Origin: Hyphomicrobiales bacterium
Lineage (GTDB): Bacteria; Pseudomonadota; Alphaproteobacteria; Rhizobiales; Beijerinckiaceae
Length of the DNA stretch: 12,484 bases
Direction of reading: 5' to 3'
Assembly: GCA_015655535.1 (NCBI GenBank)
Contig: JAATEW010000424.1
Coordinates: 1-12,484 of the forward strand
A model generated the notes under the pieces. That model had not been told where the DNA came from and made no database searches. It saw only the letters and a program-made list of their open reading frames with translations. Positions 7,664 to 12,484 of this stretch are shown here, one piece after another (positions within the stretch are counted from its first letter, which is position 1; each line of letters begins with the position of its first letter). The position numbers and the translations under genes are program-made.

Positions 7664-7694
7664 CGTGAAACGGCTATGACGCGGCGGTTTCACG
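7664..7694. repeat. inverted repeat overlapping the yacG stop codon
   Basis: CGTGAAAC (7664-7671) and GTTTCACG (7687-7694) form an 8-bp perfect stem around a 15-nt loop in which two more pairs are possible after one mismatch. The yacG stop (7690-7692) lies inside one arm. There is no T-tract. It could attenuate or protect mRNA between yacG and the ElyC-like gene, or be chance. Confidence 0.35.
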
Positions 7695-7944
7695 ATTCCG
7701 CGTCCGGGTCGGCATCCGGGGCTTTTTCCGCGTCGCTTTCATCCTCGGCGGGAATGGCATAAGTGCCGCCGAGCCAACGATGCAGATCGACGTCGGTGCA
7801 GCGTTTCGAGCAGAAGGGATGCGTCTCCAAAGTCGCGGGCTTGCCACAAATCGGGCAAGGGCGCGCCTTCCATGCCGCCCCATCGGGCGCCTCGGAATCA
7901 CGCGGCGGCTCGCCGCCGGCGGAACCGAGGGCCTTCTCATTCAT
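7690..7944 (-). CDS. yacG: DNA gyrase inhibitor YacG
   Basis: This small 84-residue protein contains a zinc site of the YacG family: CPICGKP (C30, C33) and FCSKRCTDVDLHRWLGG (C45, C49). YacG binds the GyrB C-terminal region and inhibits gyrase DNA binding. The N-terminus (1-25) and the acidic C-terminal tail rich in Asp, Glu and Ala (from about 65) are disordered, as usual in alphaproteobacterial members. ATG at 7944 is preceded by a weak AGG about nine bases upstream. It lies 86 bp downstream of maf, in the infA-maf-yacG order found in many alphaproteobacteria. The short AT-rich gap to maf shows no convincing promoter. Confidence 0.93.
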   Translation of the reverse strand: MNEKALGSAGGEPPRDSEAPDGAAWKARPCPICGKPATLETHPFCSKRCTDVDLHRWLGGTYAIPAEDESDAEKAPDADPDAES

Positions 7945-8030
7945 CGTTTTAACCTGCGTTCAGATAGCTTCAAGAAATTGGCTTAACCATCTGTTTAACA
8001 TAAATATTAAGAGCTTGTTGATGTTCAGGC

Positions 8031-8690
8031 TCAGGTTCGGGCTTCGGCCAGAGCCGGCTCGCCATGCCAGGATACGAAGGTAGGAAACCCCTCCCCTGCG
8101 AGCAATGACATGGTCTCGTAAAGCGGCAATCCGACGACGCTGGAATAAGATCCAATCAGCTTCAAGGCAAAGGCGCCGGCAAGCCCCTGGATGGCGTAGC
8201 CGCCGGCTTTGCCGCGCCATTCGCCGGAGGCGAGATAGGCCTCGATTTCGGGTCGCGACAGGCGTTTGAAACGCACCCGCGTCTCGACGAGCTTATGCCG
8301 TTCGGCGCCATTCGGCGTGACGAGGCAAAGGCCGGTATAGACCCGATGCGCGCGGCCGGACAAAAGCCGCAGACATTGGTCGGCCTCGTCCAGAATTTCG
8401 CATTTCGGCAGGATGCGGCGGCCGACGCAGACCACGGTATCGGCGGCAAGCACATAGGCGCCTGAGAGTTCCGGCCTTGTCTTGGCCATCCGCGCGGCGA
8501 CGGCTGCCTTTTCATTGGCGAGACGCTGGGCCAGCGTCCGGGGCAATTCGCCTTTCTTGACCGATTCATCGATGTCGGAGGGCATGAGCGCGTCGGGTTC
8601 GAGCCCGATCTGCTGGAGCAATGCGTAACGCCGCGGCGAGGCCGAAGCCAACACGAGTTTGGGACGAGAGGCGATGCGGTCGCCCGTCAC
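8031..8690 (-). CDS. maf: Maf-like nucleoside triphosphate pyrophosphatase (YhdE type, dTTP/UTP)
   Basis: The 219-residue protein hydrolyses non-canonical or excess nucleoside triphosphates to monophosphates in the cytoplasm, and the family is linked to septum formation. Motifs seen are the N-terminal LASASPRR (14-21), the DIDES acidic loop (39-43), ANEKAA (58-63), AADTVV with the catalytic Asp84, LSGRAHRVYTG (110-120), and GKAGGYAIQGLAGAF plus GSYSSVVGLPLYET (180-193). The KAGGYAIQG and GSYSxVVGLPL motifs point to the YhdE branch (dTTP/UTP) rather than the YceF branch (m7GTP). The start is GTG at 8690 with a GGGAGGG site eight or nine bases upstream. It follows infA by 42 bp, and the ribosome binding site overlaps the palindrome CCCCGCGGGG. 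Confidence 0.94.
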   Translation of the reverse strand: MTGDRIASRPKLVLASASPRRYALLQQIGLEPDALMPSDIDESVKKGELPRTLAQRLANEKAAVAARMAKTRPELSGAYVLAADTVVCVGRRILPKCEILDEADQCLRLLSGRAHRVYTGLCLVTPNGAERHKLVETRVRFKRLSRPEIEAYLASGEWRGKAGGYAIQGLAGAFALKLIGSYSSVVGLPLYETMSLLAGEGFPTFVSWHGEPALAEART

Positions 8691-8732
8691 ATCAAAACCC
8701 TCCCCGCGGGGCCCAGACTTTTGGAACCATGG

Positions 8733-8951
8733 TCACTTGAACCGATAGGTAATGCGACCTTTGGTCAGGTCGTAGGGAGTCATTTCAACCAGAACCTTGT
8801 CTCCGGTCAAAACGCGGATGCGATTCTTGCGCATTTTTCCCGCCGTATGAGCGATGATTTCATGCTCATTTTCAAGCTGAACGCGAAACGTCGCGTTTGG
8901 AAGCAATTCGACAACAACTCCTGGAAATTCAAGCAGTTCTTCCTTCGACAT
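8733..8951 (-). CDS. infA: translation initiation factor IF-1
   Basis: The 72-residue length is exactly that of bacterial IF-1. The S1/OB-fold sequence is unmistakable: MSKEELLEFPGVVVELLPNA, FRVQLENEHEIIAHTAGKMRKN, IRVLTGDKVLVEMTPYDLTKGRI and the terminal TYRFK. IF-1 binds the ribosomal A site and assists IF-2 and IF-3 in initiation. ATG at 8951 has an AAGGA site five bases upstream. It heads the infA-maf-yacG group. The 233-bp region upstream, to the pssA stop, carries repeat-like hairpins but no promoter I can name with confidence. Confidence 0.98.
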   Translation of the reverse strand: MSKEELLEFPGVVVELLPNATFRVQLENEHEIIAHTAGKMRKNRIRVLTGDKVLVEMTPYDLTKGRITYRFK

Positions 8952-9053
8952 TTGTATCCTTGTAGAGGCTGCTCCGTTGTTTGGCTAAAACCCGACGCAA
9001 AGCGGCGGGTTGACGCTCATAAAACTCAAGAGACTGGGATTTGCGGGTGACCC

Positions 9054-9092
9054 TAGAGCATGCTGCGAAAAAGTTAAACGACTTTTCCTCAG
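9054..9092. repeat. degenerate copy of an intergenic palindromic repeat
   Basis: The first 21 bases (TAGAGCATGCTGCGAAAAAG plus T) match 19 of 21 bases of the element at 10901-10921. AAAAGT (9069-9074) and ACTTTT (9081-9086) can form a stem, but the outer GAGCATG/CATGCTC arms are not conserved. It lies in the pssA-infA intergenic region and is probably a decayed member of the same repeat family. Confidence 0.55.
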
Positions 9093-9093
9093 C

Positions 9094-9117
9094 CGTGACA
9101 TCGAACCCGATGTCACG
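9094..9117. repeat. perfect 10-bp inverted repeat in the pssA-infA gap
   Basis: CGTGACATCG (9094-9103), loop AACC, CGATGTCACG (9108-9117) is a perfect 10-bp stem with a tetraloop. It lies 68 bases past the pssA stop and about 140 bases upstream of infA, directly next to the degenerate palindromic repeat. No T-tract follows on either strand. It may be the second half of a composite repeat or an RNA-stabilising hairpin. Confidence 0.6.
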
Positions 9118-9184
9118 CTTCGACCGGCTCCAGAAACGATATTTAAAGTCCATAGGTGCCGGGTGCGCCGGCTTATCATCGTTT

Positions 9185-10093
9185 TTATGGCGCGGGCGCG
9201 GCTGGATGCAAGGCCTGAGTGATTGCCGCATCCCGCGCTTGCAATGTCTTGTAGCGGCGGATGGCGATCGGAATCGTCGCTAGATAAAGCAGGCTCAGGG
9301 CGACGAGCATTTCCATCGGGAAGGTCGCGAGCAGAAGAATCGTGACGGCAATGCCGAACAAAACAACGATAACATATTCGCGCGGAATCCGGCCGATCTT
9401 CTTGCCGGAGAAATGCGGAATGCGGCTCGCCATCAAAAAAGCGACGAAAAGCACATAGAAGATCTCAATCGGCACGACATAGGGCCCTTTCGGAAAGGGC
9501 AGCACCGAAAGGCTGAGATAAAGCGGCAGAAGGCCGACGATCGCACCGGCCGGCGCCGGCATTCCGGTGAAGAAATGCGTCTGCCAGGCGGGCTTCGCCG
9601 GATCGTCCATCATCACGTTGAAACGGGCGAGACGCAGCGCGCAGGCAATCGCGAATACAAGCGCCGCGAACCAACCCAGACTTTTGATCTCGTGCAGACT
9701 CCAGAAATAGAGGATAAGTCCTGGCGCCACGCCGAAATCGACAAAGTCCGCCAGGGAATCGAGTTCGGCGCCGAAGCGCGAGGTGCCGCGCAAGGCCCGC
9801 GCGATGCGCCTGTCGAGACCGTCGAGCACAGCCGCGATGATGACCGCGATGACCGCCGTCTCGAATTGGCCTTCGATGGCAAAACGGATCGCCGTCAGCC
9901 CCATGCAAAGCGCGAGCAAAGTGACGAGGTTCGGCAGGATGATACGGATCGGCACGGCGCGAAACCGGCGCTGCCGGTGGCGGTCGCGCGCCGAAAAGCG
10001 GACGAACCCGCCTGTTCTGCGCGCAGGCTGTTCCACTGAAGCTTTGGCTTCGCCTTCGGCCGGCTCATCCCTGCGTTGGGAAACAACTTTCAC
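9185..10093 (-). CDS. pssA: CDP-diacylglycerol--serine O-phosphatidyltransferase
   Basis: This 302-residue integral membrane enzyme makes phosphatidylserine from CDP-diacylglycerol and serine, the substrate of the adjacent Psd. It has a basic disordered N-terminus (1-48), IPNLVT-like entry into the first helix (ILPNLVTLLALCMGLTAIRFA), the CDP-alcohol phosphotransferase motif at 91-116, further motifs such as ACALRLARFNVM and GMPAPAGA, and about eight hydrophobic segments. The metal-binding residues D91, D94, D112 and D116 and the AR pair (98-99) with G108 are present at canonical spacing. However, the glycine normally following the second Asp is R95 (codon AGG). The start is GTG at 10093 with a GGAG site eight bases upstream. 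It lies 74 bp downstream of psd, so the two probably form one transcription unit. It is the type II (integral) form usual in alphaproteobacteria. Confidence 0.93.
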   Translation of the reverse strand: MKVVSQRRDEPAEGEAKASVEQPARRTGGFVRFSARDRHRQRRFRAVPIRIILPNLVTLLALCMGLTAIRFAIEGQFETAVIAVIIAAVLDGLDRRIARALRGTSRFGAELDSLADFVDFGVAPGLILYFWSLHEIKSLGWFAALVFAIACALRLARFNVMMDDPAKPAWQTHFFTGMPAPAGAIVGLLPLYLSLSVLPFPKGPYVVPIEIFYVLFVAFLMASRIPHFSGKKIGRIPREYVIVVLFGIAVTILLLATFPMEMLVALSLLYLATIPIAIRRYKTLQARDAAITQALHPAAPAP

Positions 10094-10142
10094 GAGGCGC
10101 GCTCCAATCCAGCCGCAACATAGGCAGCCCGCTCGAAACCAG

Positions 10143-10180
10143 CAAGCTTCAGCTCAATCTGCAAGCTTCAGCTCAATCTG
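10143..10180. repeat. 19-bp perfect tandem duplication at the psd 3' end
   Basis: Two identical 19-bp units, 10143-10161 and 10162-10180 (CAAGCTTCAGCTCAATCTG), lie head to tail across the psd stop codon (10170-10168) and into the psd-pssA gap. The upstream copy on the coding strand supplies the last three sense codons and the stop, so the duplication does not change the protein. It lengthens the psd-pssA spacer by 19 bp. Confidence 0.9.
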
Positions 10181-10866
10181 AAAGTGCGCCCCGGCTCCGC
10201 GCCGTTCAGATCGGCCAGCACGGTCTCGCCCGCGACGGCTCTGGCGCCGACGCCGACCAGCGGGCGCACATTCGGCGGCATATAGACATCGACGCGCGAG
10301 CCAAACCTGATGAGGCCGAACCGCTCGCCTGCGGCAAGCGTCCCACCGACCTGGACGAAACAGACGATCCGCCGCGCGATGAGGCCGGCGATCTGCACCA
10401 CGCCGAAACGCCCGGCGGGCGTTTCGATGATCAGGCTGTTTCTCTCATTGTCTTCGCTCGCCTTGTCGAGATCGGCGTTGACGAAGAGCCCCGGCTTATA
10501 GGCGATCTTGCTGATCCGGCCGGCCACCGGCGCGCGGTTCACATGGCAATCGAAGACCGACATGAAGATCGAAATCCGCGGCATGGGGTCGGTTCCGAGG
10601 CCCAATTCCGGCGGCGGCGTGAAGAAACCCACCTCCGACACCGTGCCGTCGGCCGGCGAAATGATGAGACGGTCGTCGAGCGGCGTGAGACGCGCCGGAT
10701 CGCGGAAGAAATAGGCGCACCAAAGCGTCAGCGCCAAGCCGATCCAGCCGAGCGGCGCCCAGACCCAGCCGAGCACCACGGCGGCCACAGCGAAAGCCGC
10801 GATGAAAATATAGCCTTCCTGATGAATCGGCGTGATCTGGCGGCGAATAGAGTCAATGACGGACAT
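10168..10866 (-). CDS. psd: phosphatidylserine decarboxylase proenzyme (short, archaeal-like PSD-A type)
   Basis: This 232-residue inner-membrane enzyme converts phosphatidylserine to phosphatidylethanolamine. A hydrophobic hairpin (about 18-53) is followed by FFRDPAR (53-59), SPADGTVSEVG (70-80), the MSVFDCHVNRAPVAG motif (102-116, D106/H108), NERNSLIIET and the self-cleavage site RFGSRVDVY, where G189-S190 is cut so that Ser190 becomes the pyruvoyl prosthetic group. The length fits the short alphaproteobacterial form rather than the roughly 320-residue E. coli form. ATG at 10866 has AAGGA about 11 bases upstream. It is the first gene of a psd-pssA pair encoding consecutive (reversed) steps of phosphatidylethanolamine synthesis. 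Its promoter region is shared with, or interrupted by, the palindromic repeat at 10901-11015. Confidence 0.95.
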   Translation of the reverse strand: MSVIDSIRRQITPIHQEGYIFIAAFAVAAVVLGWVWAPLGWIGLALTLWCAYFFRDPARLTPLDDRLIISPADGTVSEVGFFTPPPELGLGTDPMPRISIFMSVFDCHVNRAPVAGRISKIAYKPGLFVNADLDKASEDNERNSLIIETPAGRFGVVQIAGLIARRIVCFVQVGGTLAAGERFGLIRFGSRVDVYMPPNVRPLVGVGARAVAGETVLADLNGAEPGRTFRLS

Positions 10867-10900
10867 GAAACAGATGATCCTTCGGTGGGACGTCTCAGGC

Positions 10901-11020
10901 TAGAGCATGTCGCGAAAAAGTGTGAGCGGTTTTTCGCGCAAGGCATGCTCGCCATTTTTGAATCTAGATCATCTTATCTGCTTTTGGGTGAGTCAGCCTA
11001 AAAGCAGGATGATCTGGAGC
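10901..11020. repeat. composite palindromic intergenic repeat (two nested hairpins)
   Basis: Hairpin 1 has GAGCATG (10903-10909)/CATGCTC (10944-10950) outside and CGCGAAAAA (10911-10919)/TTTTTCGCG (10930-10938) inside, 16 bp in total with one asymmetric bulge. Hairpin 2 has AGATCATC (10966-10973)/GATGATCT (11008-11015) outside and CTGCTTTT (10978-10985)/AAAAGCAG (11000-11007) inside, again 16 bp. The layout and the TAGAGCATG start match dispersed palindromic repeats that I recall from many Rhizobiales genomes. It fills much of the divergent psd/unknown-gene intergenic region. A degenerate copy of its first half is at 9054. Confidence 0.8.
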
Positions 11021-11080
11021 AATTTGACGGTTTGCGGAATGGGCGGCCACGCTGTTTGCGTATCATTTGCCAGTCTGGAT

Positions 11081-11148
11081 TGAGCGTGTGCGCGGAACAC
11101 GCGAACATCGACGTTTACCGCTCCGGGAGGGTGTTCTAAACACGCTCA
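11081..11148 (+). promoter_or_regulatory. possible structured 5' leader with alternative pairings
   Basis: TGAGCGTGT (11081-11089) can pair with ACACGCTCA (11140-11148), a perfect 9-bp long-range stem. The same segments can instead form two local hairpins, GCGTGT (11084-11089)/ACACGC (11097-11102) and GTGTT (11131-11135)/AACAC (11139-11143). The two states exclude each other. The region ends 35 bases before the ATG of the exported unknown protein. The rest of 10867-11183 shows no convincing promoter. Function is inferred only, and the short stems could arise by chance. Confidence 0.3.
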
Positions 11149-11183
11149 TATTTTCGGGCCATCCCGTGGCAACGGAGCAGATT

Positions 11184-11861
11184 ATGTTTTTCAAAATTTT
11201 AAATGCGTTCTTCCTTTGTCATATTTTTGTGTCGCTCGCCCTTTCCCCCGCCTTCGGCGAGCCGAATTCGCCGCAGGGCAGCGACGCGGCTGCCGACAAG
11301 GCTGCGCAGACCGCATTTTTTTCATTTCCGCGTGCCGCCATGCTGGTCGAGGCCCCCGAGGAAAAGTCTCGCGTGAGGACTTATGCCGGCAATGCCTTAT
11401 GGAGCAAAGAAGCCGCAACAGACGGAGAAGATTTATCGGGAGATTCAATCATCGACGTGGACGTAGATCTTCCTGCTGAACAGCTCAAAGCGCACGTCCG
11501 CTTGCAAAAGAATGGCGATGCGGCTCTCCCCGCTTCGCATCTCATCGAAGTGACGTTCACAGCCGCGCCTGAAAGCGCCACCGGCGTTCCGGCTCAAATA
11601 AAAATCCCCCAAATGCGCGCCATGAATGCACCAAATGGCACAGCCTTATCCGGAGCCGTCACCGAAATCAGCGAGGGCAGATTTTTGATCGCTCTGAGCA
11701 ATGAGCACGTGGCATCCAACGTCGAATTGTTAAAGTCTCAGAGTTGGTTCGATATTCCGCTCAAGTTCCCCAATGGCCGAATCGGAAAATTGACCTTCGA
11801 GAAAGGCGCTGACGGCCAACGCCTGATCTCCGAGGCCGCCGATCACTGGCAGACGCCTTGA
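11184..11861 (+). CDS. exported protein of unknown function
   Basis: This 225-residue protein starts at ATG 11184 with GGAG at 11174-11177, about six bases upstream. It has a signal peptide (MFFKILNAFFLCHIFVSLAL, cleavage expected near AFG/EPN), so it is probably periplasmic. The same frame is open back to 11067, but that extension would bury the signal peptide. The mature part has a low-complexity start and then a domain from about residue 50: AAMLVEAPEEKS, a GNALWSKE segment, IDVDVDLPAEQLKAHVRLQKN, LPASHLIEVTF, GRFLIALSNE, NVELLKSQSWFDIPLKFPNGR and a final LTFEKGADGQR. From memory this arrangement (LPASHxIEhxF, FLIxLS, WFDIP, EKGxxGxR) recurs in uncharacterised Rhizobiales proteins, often as a C-terminal domain. 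I know no function. It has no membrane helix after the signal, no Cys in the mature part and no catalytic motif I recognise. Confidence 0.8.
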   Translation: MFFKILNAFFLCHIFVSLALSPAFGEPNSPQGSDAAADKAAQTAFFSFPRAAMLVEAPEEKSRVRTYAGNALWSKEAATDGEDLSGDSIIDVDVDLPAEQLKAHVRLQKNGDAALPASHLIEVTFTAAPESATGVPAQIKIPQMRAMNAPNGTALSGAVTEISEGRFLIALSNEHVASNVELLKSQSWFDIPLKFPNGRIGKLTFEKGADGQRLISEAADHWQTP

Positions 11862-11883
11862 TTTGAGAATGCGCCTTGAACGC

Positions 11884-12484
11884 CTACCCCGACGCCACTT
11901 CCTTGTCGCGATCGAGATCGAGGTCCTCGATCTCCGGCATCAAGGAAGGCTCGCCTTCAACCGACTTGCGCGGGCTGACGCCCTCGGCCGCGGCCGCGCG
12001 GCGCAACACTTCTTCTGCCGCCATGACCTCATGCTGGCGATTCCACATGGCGGCATAAATGCCGTTCTGCGCCAGTAACGCCTGATGCGTGCCGCGCTCG
12101 GCGATCAGGCCCTTGTCCAAAACCAGAATCTCATCCGCATTGACCACGGTCGAGAGACGATGCGCGATAACAAGCGTCGTGCGGCCTTTCGAAATGCGCT
12201 CCAGCGCATCCTGGATCTCGCGTTCGGTGAAGGAATCAAGCGCCGATGTCGCCTCGTCGAGCACGAGGATCGGTGGCGCCTTCAAGATGGTGCGGGCGAT
12301 CGCGACGCGCTGCTTTTCGCCGCCCGACAATTTGAGGCCGCGTTCGCCGACTTGCGTGCCATAACCATTCGGCACGCTTTCGATGAAATGATCGATCTGC
12401 GCGAGCCTTGCCGCTTCGCGCACCTCGGCATCGCTCGCCTCCCAGCGCCCATAGCGGATATTATAGGCAATCGTGTCGTTGAAG
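11884..12484 (-). CDS. Atm1-type (ABCB7/HMT1-like) ABC exporter, C-terminal nucleotide-binding domain (partial)
   Basis: Only the last 199 or so residues are in the window; the membrane domain and Walker A lie beyond the right edge. The visible part begins FNDTIAYNIRYGRWEASDAEV after the Q-loop, then has the signature LSGGEKQRVAIAR, Walker B with catalytic Glu in PPILVLDEATSALD, the D-loop and the H-loop IAHRLS. It ends in GTHQALLAQNGIYAAMWNRQ and an acidic tail of about 45 residues (SLMPEIEDLDLDRDKE). The wording of these motifs fits the Atm1 subfamily, whose alphaproteobacterial members export glutathione-linked compounds, including metal conjugates, across the inner membrane as homodimers. 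The substrate is inferred from the family. The stop is 22 bp from that of the convergent exported protein gene, with no clear terminator hairpin between. Confidence 0.9.
   Translation of the reverse strand, partial: FNDTIAYNIRYGRWEASDAEVREAARLAQIDHFIESVPNGYGTQVGERGLKLSGGEKQRVAIARTILKAPPILVLDEATSALDSFTEREIQDALERISKGRTTLVIAHRLSTVVNADEILVLDKGLIAERGTHQALLAQNGIYAAMWNRQHEVMAAEEVLRRAAAAEGVSPRKSVEGEPSLMPEIEDLDLDRDKEVASG

Noticed and set aside
7599..7689. Search for a tRNA gene downstream of yacG
   Set aside because: Some genomes have a tRNA after infA-maf-yacG, but no cloverleaf or T-loop sequence can be found here.
8702..8711. Palindrome CCCCGCGGGG between infA and maf
   Set aside because: As RNA it gives only a three-base stem with a four-base loop, too weak for a terminator. 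It partly coincides with the maf ribosome binding site.
8929..9231. 100-codon open frame on the minus strand across the infA upstream region
   Set aside because: It overlaps the start of infA and the end of pssA in another frame and runs through palindromic repeats. No ribosome binding site or recognisable domain was seen.
11067..11183. Upstream extension of the exported protein
   Set aside because: It would place 39 mostly charged residues before a good signal peptide. The ATG at 11184 has its own GGAG site.

Overview
The window looks like core chromosome of a GC-rich alphaproteobacterium in the Hyphomicrobiales (Rhizobiales), most likely near Beijerinckiaceae or a related family. The evidence is a phasin (polyhydroxyalkanoate storage), the psd-pssA and infA-maf-yacG gene pairs and clusters in their usual alphaproteobacterial order, an Atm1-type ABC exporter, and an intergenic palindromic repeat of a kind common in Rhizobiales genomes. 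The lineage is inferred from gene content and remembered sequence resemblance, not from a search. No rRNA, tRNA, transposase, integrase, phage gene or CRISPR array was found.

Layout. At the left edge the N-terminal part of a phasin runs off the window on the minus strand. Behind it is a clear promoter (TTGACG, 17 bp, TAAATT) overlapped by one of two TGC-N3-GCA palindromes that fit the PHA-responsive repressor PhaR. Next, on the plus strand, is a secreted D-alanyl-D-alanine carboxypeptidase with a C-terminal SPOR domain (458-2185). From about 2254 to 10866 every gene is on the minus strand. In order of transcription these are psd and pssA (phosphatidylethanolamine synthesis), infA, maf and yacG (translation initiation, nucleotide housecleaning, gyrase inhibition), an ElyC/YdcF-like envelope protein, a KgtP-like 2-oxoglutarate permease, a GST-fold protein, a WecG/TagA/CpsF glycosyltransferase, a small VWA protein with a complete MIDAS, and a membrane-anchored J-domain protein. 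A 317-bp divergent intergenic region (10867-11183) holds a composite palindromic repeat and a possible switch-like leader. It is followed on the plus strand by an exported protein of unknown function (11184-11861). At the right edge the C-terminal nucleotide-binding domain of an Atm1-type ABC exporter enters on the minus strand.

How the genes fit together. Several products act at the envelope: Psd and PssA make the main zwitterionic phospholipid, the carboxypeptidase trims peptidoglycan, the ElyC-like protein and the WecG-type enzyme belong to families that act on polyprenyl-linked glycan metabolism, and the unknown exported protein probably resides in the periplasm. The rest are housekeeping genes.

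I see no obvious new defence, mobile or biosynthetic system. The points most worth following are the PhaR-like promoter architecture, an arginine replacing the usually invariant glycine in the PssA catalytic motif, the VWA/J-protein pair, the composite palindromic repeat, and the alternative pairings upstream of the exported unknown protein.
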